From Micromonospora terminaliae (GTDB lineage: Bacteria > Actinomycetota > Actinomycetes > Mycobacteriales > Micromonosporaceae): a DNA stretch of 64,000 nucleotides. Numbering within the stretch: the first letter of the stretch is position 1; every line of letters begins with the position of its first letter. The DNA lies in NCBI RefSeq assembly GCF_009671205.1, contig NZ_CP045309.1:1860001-1924000 (forward strand), written 5' to 3'. Made by a program: the position numbers and the translations under genes. Under the pieces are notes generated by a model. The model saw nothing but the letters and a program-made list of their open reading frames with translations, ran no database searches and had not been told where the DNA came from. Shown here piece by piece: positions 1 to 10,152 of the stretch.

Positions 1-749
1 CGGTCCACCCGGCGCAGCAACCCGGCCACGTCGGTGCCGATGATCGGGTTCTGGGCGGCGATCCGGCGACCCAGCCGGCTCTGCGGGCTCAGCCGCATGG
101 TGCCCGACCGGGAGAACCACCAGAAGATGTCCCGGCCCAGCCAGCACTGCGGCAGCACCGGGCCGAGGGTCGGCGCGGCGAGCGCCACCCGGCGGCCGTC
201 GTCGGCGAGTTCGGCGGCGATCTGCACCCCGGTGTTGCCCCCGCCGACCACCAGGACATCGTGTCCCGGCAGCTGGCCGGGCCGGCGGTACCGGGCGCTG
301 TGCACCTGCGCGACCCGCGGCGCGAGCTTCCGGGCCACGTCGGGGATCCGGGGCGTGTGGAACGCCCCGGCCGCGACCACCACGCGCCGGGCCTGCAGGG
401 TCCCGGTCGAGGTGTCGACCGTGAAGCCGCCGGCCGGGCCGGGACGGACCGACGTGACCCGGCAGCCGAGCCGGACCGGCAGGGCGAAGTGCGCGGCGTA
501 CCGGGCCAGGTAGTCGGCGACCTCGTCCTTGCCGGGATGCCCGTCCGGGTCGCCGGGGAAGGGCAGGCCCGGCAGGGCGGAGAACCGGCGCGGGGTGAAC
601 AGGGTCAGTGAGTCCCACCGCTGCCGCCAGGCGTCTCCGACGTGGTCGTGCGCGTCCAGGATCGCGAAGGGCACGCCGGCGCGGTGCAGGTGGTGGCCGA
701 GCGCCAGCCCCGCCTGACCGCCCCCGACGATCACGGTGTCCAGGTCCAT
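1..749 (-). CDS. Flavin-binding monooxygenase / FAD-dependent oxidoreductase (C-terminus off the left edge)
   Basis: About 249 N-terminal residues are visible and the frame stays open to the window edge, so the gene is truncated. It starts at the ATG at 747-749. Residues 6-13 are the FAD-binding Rossmann motif VGGGQAGL. A second dinucleotide motif, VVGGGNTG, lies about 165 residues further on and would bind NADPH. This two-Rossmann layout is typical of FMO/CzcO-like cytosolic enzymes that use FAD, NADPH and oxygen to oxidise small substrates or metabolites. The substrate cannot be predicted. The neighbour downstream of the start is a copper chaperone read in the same direction, with only 23 bases between them, so cotranscription is possible, though no functional link is evident. 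Confidence 0.8.
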   Translation of the reverse strand, partial: MDLDTVIVGGGQAGLALGHHLHRAGVPFAILDAHDHVGDAWRQRWDSLTLFTPRRFSALPGLPFPGDPDGHPGKDEVADYLARYAAHFALPVRLGCRVTSVRPGPAGGFTVDTSTGTLQARRVVVAAGAFHTPRIPDVARKLAPRVAQVHSARYRRPGQLPGHDVLVVGGGNTGVQIAAELADDGRRVALAAPTLGPVLPQCWLGRDIFWWFSRSGTMRLSPQSRLGRRIAAQNPIIGTDVAGLLRRVD

Positions 750-772
750 CGGTCCGTCCCCCCTCGTACCGG

Positions 773-970
773 TCAGGCGACCTGGTGGCCGGCTTCGCCG
801 ATGGCGGCCACCACCGCGGCCCGGTCGGCGTCGCCGTCGACCCGGACGGTTCGGGTCGCGAGGTCCACCGCCACGGCGCGGACGCCGGCGACGAGACCCA
901 CCTCCTCCCGGATGGCGTCGACGCAGCGGCCGCAGCTGATCTTCGGCACGGAGAGCACGAGCTGGTTCAC
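773..970 (-). CDS. CopZ-like heavy-metal-associated (HMA) copper chaperone
   Basis: A 65-residue protein with the ferredoxin-like HMA fold length and the CGRC (CxxC) metal site near residue 13, in the context [11 protein letters not shown]. Members of this family bind Cu(I) and hand it to P1B ATPases in the cytosol. The start is a GTG preceded by AAGGAG eight bases upstream. It diverges from the copper ATPase at 1190 across about 220 bases that presumably hold both promoters. A copper-responsive repressor of the CsoR type would be expected, but none is encoded here. The family assignment is firm. Copper rather than another soft metal is inferred from the neighbour. Confidence 0.85.
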   Translation of the reverse strand: MNQLVLSVPKISCGRCVDAIREEVGLVAGVRAVAVDLATRTVRVDGDADRAAVVAAIGEAGHQVA

Positions 971-1189
971 GGTTCACTCCTTCGTCCGGCGGGCCGCCCT
1001 CCTGGTGGCCCTGCGGTTCGAACCGTGCCGGGAGGCGCTGTCCGCGCCCTGTCGCGTACCCCCGGCGGCGCCGACGGGTCGCGGACAGCGGGCGGACAGC
1101 GGCGGCGGCGAGCGTGGCGTCACCGGCCGGCGAGAGCCGCCGGACCAGCGAGGGCGCCTGCGACGCCCCAGTACGAGAGGAGCAGTGCG

Positions 1190-4100
1190 ATGACGACACC
1201 GACGGTTGTCTCCGGCACGCTGGACATCGGCGGGATGACCTGTGCGTCCTGCGTCCGGCGGGTGGAGCGGGCGCTGAGCCGGGTCGAGGGCGTCGAGGCG
1301 GCCCAGGTCAACCTGGCGACCGAGACGGCGAGGGTGGTCTACGACCCCGCCCGGGTGGCCCCGCCGGCACTGACCGCAGCGGTGGAGCGAGCCGGCTACA
1401 CGGCCACCGTGCCGGCCGACGAGCCGCGTGAGCCGGGCGGGACGCCCGCGCCGGCGGCCGACGAGGACGCCGACCGGGCCCGCGCCGAGGAGCGGGAGGT
1501 CACCCGGCTCAAGCGGACCTGGCAGCTCACCCTGGCCACCGGGCTGTCCATGATGGTGCTGATGTACCTGCCGTTGTCCATCGACGCGATGGACTGGCTC
1601 ATGCCGGCGCTGCTGGTCGTCGCGACCGTCGTGCAGTTCGGCGCGGGCCGGCCCTTCTACCGGGCGGCCTGGGCGGCGGCGCGGCACGGCGGCGTCAACA
1701 TGCACACCCTGGTGGCCCTGGGCACCACCGTCGCCTACGGGTACAGCGCCTTCGTCACGCTCTGGCCGGCGGCCGCCGAACGGCTCGGCCTGCCGCTGCA
1801 CGTCTACTTCGAGATCTCCGTGGTGGTCATCGCGCTGGTGCTGACCGGGCGCTGGATGGAGGCCCGGGCGCGGCGGCAGACCGGCGCCGCGATCGGGGCG
1901 CTGCTCGGCCTGCGCCCGCGGACCGCGTGGGTGCTGCGCGACGGCGCCGAGGCCGAGGTGCCGGTGGACCAGGTCGTCGTGGGTGATCTGGTGCGGGTGC
2001 GGCCCGGCGAGAAGGTGCCGGTGGACGGCACGGTCGTCGAGGGTGCCTCCACCGTGGACGAGAGCATGCTGACCGGCGAGAGCCTGCCGGTGTCGAAGAC
2101 GGTCGGGGACGTGCTGATCGGCTCGACCGTCAACCGGACCGGCTCCGTGGTGCTCCGGGCCACCGCGGTGGGCCAGGACACCACCCTCGCCCAGATCGTG
2201 CGCCTGGTCCGGGAGGCCCAGGGCGGCAAGGCGCCGATGCAACGGCTGGTGGACAGCGTCTCCGCCTGGTTCGTGCCGGCCGTGCTCGGGCTGGCCCTGC
2301 TCACCTTCGCCGTCTGGGCGCTGGCCGGGCCGGCCGACGGGCGGCTGACCTTCGGCATCGGCACCGCCATCGCCGTGCTCATCATCGCCTGCCCGTGCGC
2401 GCTGGGCCTGGCCACCCCGACCGCGATCATGGTCGGCACCGGCAAGGCCGCCGAGCTGGGCATTCTCATCTCCGGCGGCGACGCGCTGGAACAGGCCCGG
2501 CGGATCACCACCGTGGTGCTGGACAAGACCGGCACGCTGACCCGCGGCCGCCCCGACGTGACCGCGCTGCACGTCGTCGACGGCGTCGACGCCGACCAGC
2601 TGCTGGCCTACGCCGCGGCGGCCGAGACCGGCTCGGAGCACCCGCTCGGTGAGGCGATCGTCCGGCACGCCCGCGCCCGCGACCTCGCCGTTGCGGCGGC
2701 GGAGTCCTTCGAGGCGGTGCCCGGACACGGCATCGAAGCGCGGGTCGAGGGCCGCGCCGTGCTCGTCGGCAACGCCGCCCTGATGGGGCGCCACGGCGTC
2801 GACGTGACCGCCCTGTCCGACCGCGTCGCCGGCGTCGCCGCCACCGGCGGCACCCCCGTGTACCTCGCGGTCGACGGCCGGCTCGCCGGCGTCGCCGGGA
2901 TCGCCGACACCCTGCGACCCGAGTCCGTGGACGCGGTGGCCCAGTTGCAGGCGCTGGGCCTGCAGGTGTGGATGCTCACCGGCGACAACCGGGTCACCGC
3001 CGAGGTGGTCGCCCGCGAGGTCGGCATCAGCCAGGTGATCGCCGATGTCCGGCCCGAGGAGAAGGCCGCCCGGGTGGCCGCACTGCAGGAGCGGGGCGCG
3101 GTGGTGGCGATGGTCGGCGACGGCATCAACGACGCGCCGGCGCTGGCCCGCGCGGACCTGGGGATCGCCATCGGCACCGGCACCGACGTGGCGATCGCCG
3201 CCTCCGACATCACCCTGGTCGGCGGCGACCTGCGCGGCATCGTCTCGGCGATCGCGCTGTCCCGGCGTACGGTCACCACGATCAAGCAGGGCCTGGGCTG
3301 GGCGTTCGGCTACAACGCCCTGCTGATCCCCGTGGCCGCCGGGGTGCTGTACCCGGCCTGGGGCATCCTGCTCGACCCGTCGCTCGCCGCCGCGGCGATG
3401 GCCATGAGCTCGGTCAGCGTGGTCACCAACGCGCTGCGGCTGCGCCGCTTCCGCCGCCCGGAGACGGCCGCCGCGCTGCGGCCCCGCCTGGGGGCCCGGC
3501 TCGGCGAGTGGGCGTACCTGACCGGGGTCGCCGCGCTCGCGCTCGCCGTGGGCGCCGGCTTCACCGCGCTCAGCCGCACCGACGCCGCCGCCCGGGGGAT
3601 GAACGGGGTGCTGGCCTGGACGCAGAACACCGGCATGCCGATGCGACCAGCGATGAGCACCATGATGACCGCCGAGACCGAGCCGGTGGACGCCGAGGAC
3701 GCCGGGGTCCGCGTCGACGTCCGGCTGCCCGCCGACGTCCTGCCCGGCCGGCCCGCCACGATCCGGGTCCGGATCACCGACGCGGAGAGCGGCCGGCCGG
3801 TCCGGGACGTGGGGCGCAGTCACGACGCCTGGATGCACCTGATCGCCGTTCGCGACGACCTGGCCAGCTTCGCCCACGTCCACCCGCAGCCGGCGGCCCG
3901 GCCCGGCGAGTTCGACGTGACGCTCACCTTCCCCACCCCGGGCCGGTACATCGTGCACACCGAGTTCCGGCGCAAGGGCGAGCTGACCGACGTGCTGCAG
4001 CGCCACGACCTGGTGGTCGGCGACCCCGCGGAGGTCATCCACCAGCGGCCCGTGGTGTCCGGGCGGCAGCAGGTCGTCGACGGCGTGCGGGTGACCCTGG

Positions 4101-4429
4101 ACGGGACCGCGAACGTCGGCGGCAGCCGATTCACCTACCGCTTCGCCGACGCGGCCACCGGCCGGCCGCTGACCGGGCTGCGGCCGTACCTGGCCGCCGC
4201 GGGGCACGTGGTCGTCATGTCGGCCGCGGGCGACAGCTTCGCCCACGAGCACGCCGAGACCGTCGACGCCGACGGCCAGCCGGTCTTCGCCCTGCCCGGT
4301 CAGACGTACGGCCCGGACCTGGACCTGCACGCCGACTTCCCCCGCCCTGGCCGCTACCGGCTCTGGGGCCAGTTCCGCCTCGCCGACGGCCACGTCATCA
4401 CCGTGCCGTTCACCGTCGACGCCCGCTGA
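1190..4429 (+). CDS. copA: CopA-type Cu(I)-translocating P-type ATPase with extra C-terminal extracytoplasmic domain
   Basis: A 1,079-residue P1B-type ATPase that exports Cu(I). I chose the ATG at 1190 because GAGAGGAG lies just upstream. The order is an HMA domain with Cys18 and Cys21 in GMTCASC, two leading membrane helices, the TGES actuator (about 294), the CPC ion site (401-403), DKTGT with the phosphorylated Asp445, SEHP, TGDN and GDGIND, and the late-helix YN and MSSVS motifs of Cu(I) pumps. Ordinary CopA proteins end near here. This one adds a ninth hydrophobic helix (about 772-798), then a Met-rich linker and about 260 residues with AHVHP and FAHEHAE histidine clusters. Nine helices would put that tail outside the membrane, where it could accept exported copper. 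ATPase function is certain; the role of the tail is inferred. Confidence 0.93.
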   Translation: MTTPTVVSGTLDIGGMTCASCVRRVERALSRVEGVEAAQVNLATETARVVYDPARVAPPALTAAVERAGYTATVPADEPREPGGTPAPAADEDADRARAEEREVTRLKRTWQLTLATGLSMMVLMYLPLSIDAMDWLMPALLVVATVVQFGAGRPFYRAAWAAARHGGVNMHTLVALGTTVAYGYSAFVTLWPAAAERLGLPLHVYFEISVVVIALVLTGRWMEARARRQTGAAIGALLGLRPRTAWVLRDGAEAEVPVDQVVVGDLVRVRPGEKVPVDGTVVEGASTVDESMLTGESLPVSKTVGDVLIGSTVNRTGSVVLRATAVGQDTTLAQIVRLVREAQGGKAPMQRLVDSVSAWFVPAVLGLALLTFAVWALAGPADGRLTFGIGTAIAVLIIACPCALGLATPTAIMVGTGKAAELGILISGGDALEQARRITTVVLDKTGTLTRGRPDVTALHVVDGVDADQLLAYAAAAETGSEHPLGEAIVRHARARDLAVAAAESFEAVPGHGIEARVEGRAVLVGNAALMGRHGVDVTALSDRVAGVAATGGTPVYLAVDGRLAGVAGIADTLRPESVDAVAQLQALGLQVWMLTGDNRVTAEVVAREVGISQVIADVRPEEKAARVAALQERGAVVAMVGDGINDAPALARADLGIAIGTGTDVAIAASDITLVGGDLRGIVSAIALSRRTVTTIKQGLGWAFGYNALLIPVAAGVLYPAWGILLDPSLAAAAMAMSSVSVVTNALRLRRFRRPETAAALRPRLGARLGEWAYLTGVAALALAVGAGFTALSRTDAAARGMNGVLAWTQNTGMPMRPAMSTMMTAETEPVDAEDAGVRVDVRLPADVLPGRPATIRVRITDAESGRPVRDVGRSHDAWMHLIAVRDDLASFAHVHPQPAARPGEFDVTLTFPTPGRYIVHTEFRRKGELTDVLQRHDLVVGDPAEVIHQRPVVSGRQQVVDGVRVTLDGTANVGGSRFTYRFADAATGRPLTGLRPYLAAAGHVVVMSAAGDSFAHEHAETVDADGQPVFALPGQTYGPDLDLHADFPRPGRYRLWGQFRLADGHVITVPFTVDAR

Positions 4430-4458
4430 CCGACCGACACCCTGGAAAGGAACCGACC

Positions 4459-5094
4459 ATGCAGATCGCCGTCCTCCTCTTCGACCGGTTCACCGCCCTC
4501 GACGCCGTCGGCCCGTACGAGGTGCTCGGCCGGCTCCCCGGTGCCCGTACCGTCTTCGTCGCCGACCGGCCCGGCCCGGTCACCACCGACGTGGGCGCCC
4601 TCGCCCTAACGGCCACCGCCACTCTGGACGAGGTGACCCGCCCGGACGTGCTGGTGGTCCCCGGCGGGCCGGGGCAGATCGCCCGGATGACCGACGCCCG
4701 GCTGCTCGACTGGCTGCGCGCCGTCGACACCGCCACCACATGGACCACCTCGGTCTGCACCGGATCGCTGCTGCTCGCCGCCGCCGGCCTGCTCGCCGGC
4801 CGCCGGGCCACCTCGCACTGGCTGGCCCTGGATCAGCTGCCCGCGTTCGGGGCCGCGCCGGCCGAGGAGCGGGTGGTGGTGGATGGCAAGTACGTCACCG
4901 CCGCCGGGGTGTCGGCCGGTGTGGACATGGCCCTGACGCTGGCCGGCCGGATCGCCGGGGAGGCCGTCGCCCAGGCGGTCCAGCTCGGCATCGAGTACGA
5001 CCCCCGGCCGCCGTACCCGGCGGGATCCCCGCGCACCGCGCCGGCGCCGCTGGTCGCCGCGCTGCGCGCGGACCCGCATCGGGTGCTGGGCTGA
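4459..5094 (+). CDS. DJ-1/PfpI family protein (isonitrile hydratase-like)
   Basis: A 211-residue class I glutamine-amidotransferase-like protein. The N-terminus MQIAVLLFDRFTALDAVGPYE and the SVCTGS nucleophile elbow, whose Cys lies near residue 99, match the DJ-1/PfpI superfamily, with closest resemblance to the isonitrile hydratase/ThiJ-like branch. Such enzymes hydrate or hydrolyse small electrophilic substrates or act as stress proteins in the cytosol. The ATG follows GGAAAGGAA by eight bases. It begins 29 bases after the copper ATPase stop in the same direction, so it is probably cotranscribed with that pump. An oxidative or metal-stress role is plausible but not shown. Confidence 0.8.
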   Translation: MQIAVLLFDRFTALDAVGPYEVLGRLPGARTVFVADRPGPVTTDVGALALTATATLDEVTRPDVLVVPGGPGQIARMTDARLLDWLRAVDTATTWTTSVCTGSLLLAAAGLLAGRRATSHWLALDQLPAFGAAPAEERVVVDGKYVTAAGVSAGVDMALTLAGRIAGEAVAQAVQLGIEYDPRPPYPAGSPRTAPAPLVAALRADPHRVLG

Positions 5095-5174
5095 GCGGTC
5101 CGCCCGGGTGGGAGCAGCGCACGCCGGGACCCGTGCCGCAACGGGCGGCGTTCCGTGTCCCGGCGGTGGGCCCG

Positions 5175-7154
5175 CTACGCCCCAACGGTCTGCGGATCAC
5201 CGGCGGCGTCGTGGGCGGCCATCGTCTCCTGCCGGAGAGGTTCCTCGCGCAGGATGGCGCAGTGCAGCCAAGCGTCCGGGATGCCGAAGCCGTCCACCAG
5301 CGTCCGCATGTGCGGGCGCAGCTCCTTGAGCAGGCCGTTCACCACCCCGGTGACCGCCTTCGAGCGGGCCGGTGTGAGTCGGCCGTGCTCCAGCAGCCAC
5401 CCCTTGTTGGTTTCGATGACGCTGAGCGCGTACAGGTCGCAGACCCGGGAGAGCAGCGCCCGGACCGCCGGGTCGGCGGCGTCCTCGATGCCGGCGACGA
5501 ACGCCTCCAGGGTGACCCGGTCGATGTGCGCGGCCGCGACGGCGAGGACGTGGTCCTGGACGTCGTTGAAGATGTCGAAGGGGTGGTCCTTCTTCGTGGC
5601 CGCGCCGTTGCGGAGGCGGCGGACCGCGCCGTCGAGCAGGTGCCTCTCGCGGTCCTCGAAGACCTTGAGCTGCCAGCCGCGGTCGGTGACGGCGACCTCC
5701 TCGTCACGGCCGGGCACGGCGCTGATCAGCCGCTCGATCAGCGACCGGGCGGCGGTGCGTTCGAGCACCATCTCGCGGACGTGTTCGGCGACGAAGGAGG
5801 CGCGTCCCCAGCCGTCCAGCGAACCGAACGCGTCGCGGTAGCCGGTGAGCAGGCCCTTTGCCACGAGTTGCAGCAGCACCGTGTTGTCGCCCTCGAAGGT
5901 GGTGAAGACGTCGGTGTCGGCCTTGAGGCTGGGTAGCCGGTTCTCGGCCAGGTAGCCGGCGCCGCCGCACGCCTCGCGGCACATCTGGATGGTGCGGGTG
6001 GCGTGCCAGGTCTGCGCGGCCTTGAGGCCGGCGGCCCGGGATTCCAGCTCCCGCTGCCGGTGCTCGTCGACCGGGCCGTCGCCGCTCTGCACCTCGTGCA
6101 GCGCGGTGACCAGCTCGGTCTGGGCGAAGTGCAACGCGTACGTGGTGGGCAGGGCGGGCAGCAGCTTGCGCTGGTGGGCCAGGTAGTCGTTGAGCAGCAC
6201 CTCCCGATCCGCGCCGGGCGTGCCGAACTGCCGGCGGATGTCGCCGTAGCGCACGGCGATGGTCAGCGCCGACCTGGTGGCCGCCGACGCGGCGCCGCCC
6301 ACGCTGACCCGGCCGCGCACCAGGGTGCCGAGCATCGTGAAGAAGCGGCGGGAGTCGTTCTCGATCGGGCTGGAGTACGTGCCGTCCTGCCCGACCTGAC
6401 CGTACCGGTCCAGCAGCATGTCCCGCGGCACCGTCAGGTGGTCGAAGCTGAGCCGCCCGTTGTCCACGCCGAGCAGGCCGGCCTTGGCGCCCGCGTCGCC
6501 GATGGTCACGCCGGGCAGGGGATTGCCCTGCGCGTCGCGGATCGGGACCAGCCACGCGTGGACGCCGTGCCGCCGCCCGTTGGTGACCAGTTGTGCGAAG
6601 ACCACCGCCATCCGCCCGTCGCGCGCCGCGTTGCCGATGTAGTCCTTGCGGGCTGCCTCGTGTGGGGTGTGCAGGTCGAAGGTCTGCGTGTGCGGGTCGT
6701 ACGTGCAGGTGGTGCGCAGTTGCTGGACGTCGGAGCCGTGACCGGTCTCGGTCATCGCGAAGCAACCGAGGAGCTTGCCGGAGATGATGTCCCGCAGGTA
6801 CGCGTCGTGGTGCCGTTTCGTGCCGAGTGCGCTGACGGCGCCGCCGAACAGGCCCCACTGCACGCCCGCCTTGACCATCAGCGACAGGTCGACCTGCGCC
6901 AGCATCTCGGTGGCGACGATCGAGCCTCCCACGTCGTTCCTGCCGCCGTACTCGGTCGGGAAGGCCGATGCGATCCCCAGCTCGGTGGGGAGTTCGGTGA
7001 GCAGCCGGCTGATCCGCGCGCGGGCCTGGTCGCCGGTCTCGCCGTAGACCGGGAGGAAGCGCCCGTCGAGGTGGTCCCGGAGCGCGTTGCGCACGTCGGC
7101 CCACGGCCCGTCGAGCACCTCCCGCAAGTGAGCGAGGTCGATGTGATCGGACAC
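5175..7154 (-). CDS. Acyl-CoA oxidase / acyl-CoA dehydrogenase family flavoenzyme
   Basis: A 659-residue FAD enzyme of the long ACOX-like group, longer than the roughly 380 residues of ordinary acyl-CoA dehydrogenases because of an added C-terminal ACOX domain. The central region has the flavin-contact segment CFAMTETGHGSDVQ, and the later FTTFEGDN segment carries the Glu expected as catalytic base. It would form the 2,3-double bond of acyl-CoA in fatty-acid beta-oxidation. I prefer the GTG at 7154 because GGAGGGG sits about seven bases upstream. An in-frame ATG at 7178 has no ribosome-binding site. A perfect GTACTC-N6-GAGTAC palindrome lies about 40 bases upstream. It diverges from a secreted protein gene. 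Confidence 0.9.
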   Translation of the reverse strand: MSDHIDLAHLREVLDGPWADVRNALRDHLDGRFLPVYGETGDQARARISRLLTELPTELGIASAFPTEYGGRNDVGGSIVATEMLAQVDLSLMVKAGVQWGLFGGAVSALGTKRHHDAYLRDIISGKLLGCFAMTETGHGSDVQQLRTTCTYDPHTQTFDLHTPHEAARKDYIGNAARDGRMAVVFAQLVTNGRRHGVHAWLVPIRDAQGNPLPGVTIGDAGAKAGLLGVDNGRLSFDHLTVPRDMLLDRYGQVGQDGTYSSPIENDSRRFFTMLGTLVRGRVSVGGAASAATRSALTIAVRYGDIRRQFGTPGADREVLLNDYLAHQRKLLPALPTTYALHFAQTELVTALHEVQSGDGPVDEHRQRELESRAAGLKAAQTWHATRTIQMCREACGGAGYLAENRLPSLKADTDVFTTFEGDNTVLLQLVAKGLLTGYRDAFGSLDGWGRASFVAEHVREMVLERTAARSLIERLISAVPGRDEEVAVTDRGWQLKVFEDRERHLLDGAVRRLRNGAATKKDHPFDIFNDVQDHVLAVAAAHIDRVTLEAFVAGIEDAADPAVRALLSRVCDLYALSVIETNKGWLLEHGRLTPARSKAVTGVVNGLLKELRPHMRTLVDGFGIPDAWLHCAILREEPLRQETMAAHDAAGDPQTVGA

Positions 7155-7191
7155 GGGCACCCCTCCGCTGACGGACATATGGGTACAGTTC

Positions 7192-7209
7192 GTACTCGAT
7201 CAAGAGTAC
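7192..7209. promoter_or_regulatory. Candidate TetR-type operator between divergent genes
   Basis: GTACTC-GATCAA-GAGTAC is a perfect 6-bp inverted repeat with a 6-bp spacer. It lies upstream of the acyl-CoA oxidase start and about 180 bases before the start of the divergent secreted-protein gene. Palindromes of this size are typical of TetR/FadR-like repressors that control fatty-acid degradation genes. No such regulator is encoded nearby, so binding is an inference. Confidence 0.45.
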
Positions 7210-7389
7210 CGGCCGGTGGCGTGACCCGCCGGGCGATGCCGCGGTGAGACCGGACACCATCGTCCGCTCCCGCCGGGAGCGCTCGGCGCCCGGTAGCCGG
7301 AGCTTGCCGAGATCGATTCACGAGCGTAGGAAGAACATCACCCCTTGACCACCGCGTCGACGCACCGTCCAGTGTCGAAGGAGCAGCGC

Positions 7390-9423
7390 GTGACCACACC
7401 CGGACGCCTCCGTCTCGCCGTGTCCGTGCTGGTGACCGCGGGCAGCATGCTGCTCGGCACGGCCGCCGCCGCAGCGCCTCCCACGACCCCGGCGCCGGCC
7501 GGCGACCGGACGTGCGACCCCATCGACCCGACGGCCTGCCTGCTGCCGTTCCCGAACGACTACTTCACCGTGCCGGACCGGACCAGCCCCACCGGCAAGC
7601 GGGTGCGGTTCGCAGCGTCGGCGATGCCCGCGACCGTGCAGGGGACGCCGATCGACCCGGCGGAGTGGAACCGGCAGGACGGGTTCAGCCCCGGCTCGCC
7701 GATCCTGGTGCACGTGCCCGGCCTCGACGCCGCGGCGACCGGCGTCGCGCCGGTCACCGACATCGGCCGCTCGCTGGCACCGGACGCGCCGATCGTGCTG
7801 CTCAACGCCCGGACGGGCGAGCGCACCCCGTACTGGGCCGAGCTGGACGCGCACGCCGCCGGCCGGCCCGACCGGCAACTGCTGATCATCCGGCCGGCGG
7901 TCGCGCTGACCGAGGGCACCCGGTACGTCGTGGGCCTGCGTGGCATGCGCGACGGCACGGGGGCGACGATCCCGGCGCCGACGGCGTTCCGGGCGTACGT
8001 GACCGGCGCCGGCCTCGGCCGCCGGGACGTCCGCGCCGCGCAGATGAAACGGATCCTCGCCGACCTGAGCCGGACCGGCGTCAAGCGGCACAGCCTCTAC
8101 CTGGCCTGGGACTTCACGGTGGCCAGCCGCCAAGGGCTGACGGGGCGGATGCTGGCGATCCGCGACGGCGCGTTCGCCGCCCTCCGCCGGGCCGCACCGT
8201 CGTTCACCGTCACCAATGTGACCGACTACTCGCCGGAACAGGACCCGCTGATCGCCCGGCAGGTGACCGGCACCGTCGACGTACCGTCCTATCTGACCGG
8301 CGACGGCGGGCCCGGCTCGCGGCTGCACTACGGACCGGCCGGCGGCGACGGTACGCCACCCACACCGAACGCCCTGCCCACGCCATCCGGCAGCACGGTG
8401 GCGGCCGACTTCGTCTGCAACATCCCGCGCAGCGCCTCCGCCGCGACACCGGCGCACCTCTCGCTCTACGGCCACGGCCTGCTCGGCCGGCCCACCGAGA
8501 TCAACGCCGGCAACGTCAAGACGATGTCGAACACGTACGACTTCACCTTCTGCGCGACCAGCTGGATCGGCATGGCCTCCGCCGACGTCCCATACGTGGC
8601 CGGCGCCTTCACCGACCTCACTGCCTTCCCCGCCGTGGTGGACCGGTTGCAGCAGAGTTTCCTGAACTTCCTCTTCCTCGGTCGCGCGATGATCCACCCG
8701 GGCGGGTTCGCCGCCCACCCGGCGTTCCGGGACGCCGCCGCGCGGCCGCTGATCAACGCGGCCGGCGGGCTGCACTACGACGGCAACAGCCAGGGCGGCA
8801 TCAACGGCGGCGCGCTCACCGCCATCGCTCAGGACTGGACCCGGGCGGTGCTCGGCGTGCCGGCGATGAACTACTCGACGCTGCTGCAACGCAGCGTGGA
8901 CTTCGCCCCGTTCCAGCAGATCATGGACGGCTCCTACCCGGACAAGGTCGACCAGCAGCTGATCCTCGCGCTGCTCCAGATGCTGTGGGACCGCGCCGAG
9001 GCCAACGGGTACGCCCAGCACATGACCGACCGCCCGCTGCCGGGCACCCCGGCGCACCAGGTGCTCATGCACGTGGCTTTCGGCGACCACCAGGTCTCGC
9101 CCGCCGCGGCCGAGGTGCAGGCACGCACGATCGGCGCCCGCCTGCACACCCCCGCGCTCGCCGACGGCTGGTCGGCGGACGTGCGGCCGTACTGGGGCAT
9201 CGCGCCGATCCGCAGGTACCCGTATCAGGGGTCGGCGATCGTGATCTGGAACAGCGGCACGGCGTACGCGCCACCGCCGACGAACCTCGCCCCGGTCGGC
9301 CCGGAGTACGGGAAGGATCCGCACGAGTTCCCGCGCGCTCAGGCCGGGGCCCAGCACCAGAAGGCGGTGTTCCTGCTCACCGGCGAGGTCGTCGACGTCT
9401 GCGCGGGCACACCCTGCCCGTAG
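7390..9423 (+). CDS. Secreted alpha/beta-hydrolase-like protein of unknown substrate
   Basis: A 677-residue exported protein. I chose the GTG at 7390, which GAAGGAG precedes by six bases. The upstream TTG at 7345 lacks a site. The first 33 residues form a Sec signal (arginines, hydrophobic core, AAAAA cleavage region). The middle contains LYGHGLLGR, reminiscent of an oxyanion region, and GNSQGG around Ser467, which matches the GxSxG nucleophile elbow of lipases and esterases. An FGDHQVS segment about 100 residues later could supply the acid/His residues. The N-terminal LLPFPNDYFT and EWNRQDGFSPGS segments recur in uncharacterised actinobacterial secreted proteins as far as I recall. I infer a lipase/esterase-like hydrolase; the substrate is unknown. 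Confidence 0.65.
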   Translation: MTTPGRLRLAVSVLVTAGSMLLGTAAAAAPPTTPAPAGDRTCDPIDPTACLLPFPNDYFTVPDRTSPTGKRVRFAASAMPATVQGTPIDPAEWNRQDGFSPGSPILVHVPGLDAAATGVAPVTDIGRSLAPDAPIVLLNARTGERTPYWAELDAHAAGRPDRQLLIIRPAVALTEGTRYVVGLRGMRDGTGATIPAPTAFRAYVTGAGLGRRDVRAAQMKRILADLSRTGVKRHSLYLAWDFTVASRQGLTGRMLAIRDGAFAALRRAAPSFTVTNVTDYSPEQDPLIARQVTGTVDVPSYLTGDGGPGSRLHYGPAGGDGTPPTPNALPTPSGSTVAADFVCNIPRSASAATPAHLSLYGHGLLGRPTEINAGNVKTMSNTYDFTFCATSWIGMASADVPYVAGAFTDLTAFPAVVDRLQQSFLNFLFLGRAMIHPGGFAAHPAFRDAAARPLINAAGGLHYDGNSQGGINGGALTAIAQDWTRAVLGVPAMNYSTLLQRSVDFAPFQQIMDGSYPDKVDQQLILALLQMLWDRAEANGYAQHMTDRPLPGTPAHQVLMHVAFGDHQVSPAAAEVQARTIGARLHTPALADGWSADVRPYWGIAPIRRYPYQGSAIVIWNSGTAYAPPPTNLAPVGPEYGKDPHEFPRAQAGAQHQKAVFLLTGEVVDVCAGTPCP

Positions 9424-9459
9424 AAGGGCCGCCCTCGAACACACCTTCCAGAAGGGGAC

Positions 9460-10134
9460 ATGGACGACGGCACCCGCGGCGAGATGCTCGACCGCCTGGC
9501 TGAGGCAGTCGGCTCCGTCGCCGTCACACACCCGGCGCGCGTTGCCATCGACGGACCGCCCGCCGCTGGCAAAACCACGCTCGCCGACGAGCTGGCCGTC
9601 GTCCTGCGCGCACAGGGCCGCGACGTCATCCGCGCGACGATCGACGACTTCCTCTTCCCCCGGGCACAGCGCTACCCACGCGGCGAGTACTCGGCCGAGG
9701 GCTGCTACTTCGACACCCACGACTACGCGGCGCTGAACCGGGTTCTGCTCGATCCGCTCGGCCCTGGTGGCGATCGACGCTTCCAACACGCGGTCTACGA
9801 CCGCACGACCGATGCCACGCTGTCCCCGCCGGTCACGACCGCCACCGCCGACGCCGTGCTGATCTTCGACGGCGTCTTCCTCATGCGCCCGGAACTGATC
9901 GACCGGTGGGACCTGCGCATCTTCGTGTCGACCGCGCTCGAGAAGACCGTCGGTCGTGCCCTGGTCCGAGAGCGCCGGGTGTCGTCCCGCGCCGACATCG
10001 AACGGCGCTGGCGCGAGCGATACATCCCCTCCCAACAGCTCTACCTCGCCACGGTCCGCCCGGCCGAGCACGCCGACATCATCGTGCACAACGACGAGCC
10101 CCAGCAGCCGATCTGGACGACCCGAACGCGCTGA
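9460..10134 (+). CDS. Uridine kinase-like P-loop NTPase
   Basis: A 224-residue cytosolic protein with a Walker A motif GPPAAGKTT at about residues 32-40 and the following helix pattern of the uridine kinase/phosphoribulokinase family. The segment TIDDFLFPRAQRYPRGEYSAEGCYFDTHDY is the substrate-side loop seen in uridine-kinase-like proteins of actinomycetes, and a Walker B-like IFDGVFLM follows near residue 130. It would phosphorylate a nucleoside or related small alcohol with ATP. The ATG at 9460 follows GAAGGGG closely. It lies 36 bases behind the secreted hydrolase, so it may share that transcript, although no functional link is apparent. Confidence 0.75.
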   Translation: MDDGTRGEMLDRLAEAVGSVAVTHPARVAIDGPPAAGKTTLADELAVVLRAQGRDVIRATIDDFLFPRAQRYPRGEYSAEGCYFDTHDYAALNRVLLDPLGPGGDRRFQHAVYDRTTDATLSPPVTTATADAVLIFDGVFLMRPELIDRWDLRIFVSTALEKTVGRALVRERRVSSRADIERRWRERYIPSQQLYLATVRPAEHADIIVHNDEPQQPIWTTRTR

Positions 10135-10152
10135 CCGTACCGGTTTGAGGTC

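Noticed and set aside
1020..1100. CsoR-like operator TACCCCC..GGGT between the copper genes
   Set aside because: The two halves do not form a convincing palindrome and the spacing is off. A copper-responsive site is expected but not demonstrated here.
974..4393. Open frame of over 1,100 codons on the minus strand opposite the copper ATPase
   Set aside because: It mirrors the GC-rich third codon positions of the ATPase gene, has no ribosome-binding site and no recognisable domain. The ATPase carries all its motifs.
7318..10089. Minus-strand open frame of 923 codons across the secreted hydrolase and kinase genes
   Set aside because: It spans two well-supported plus-strand genes with their own ribosome-binding sites and shows no domain.
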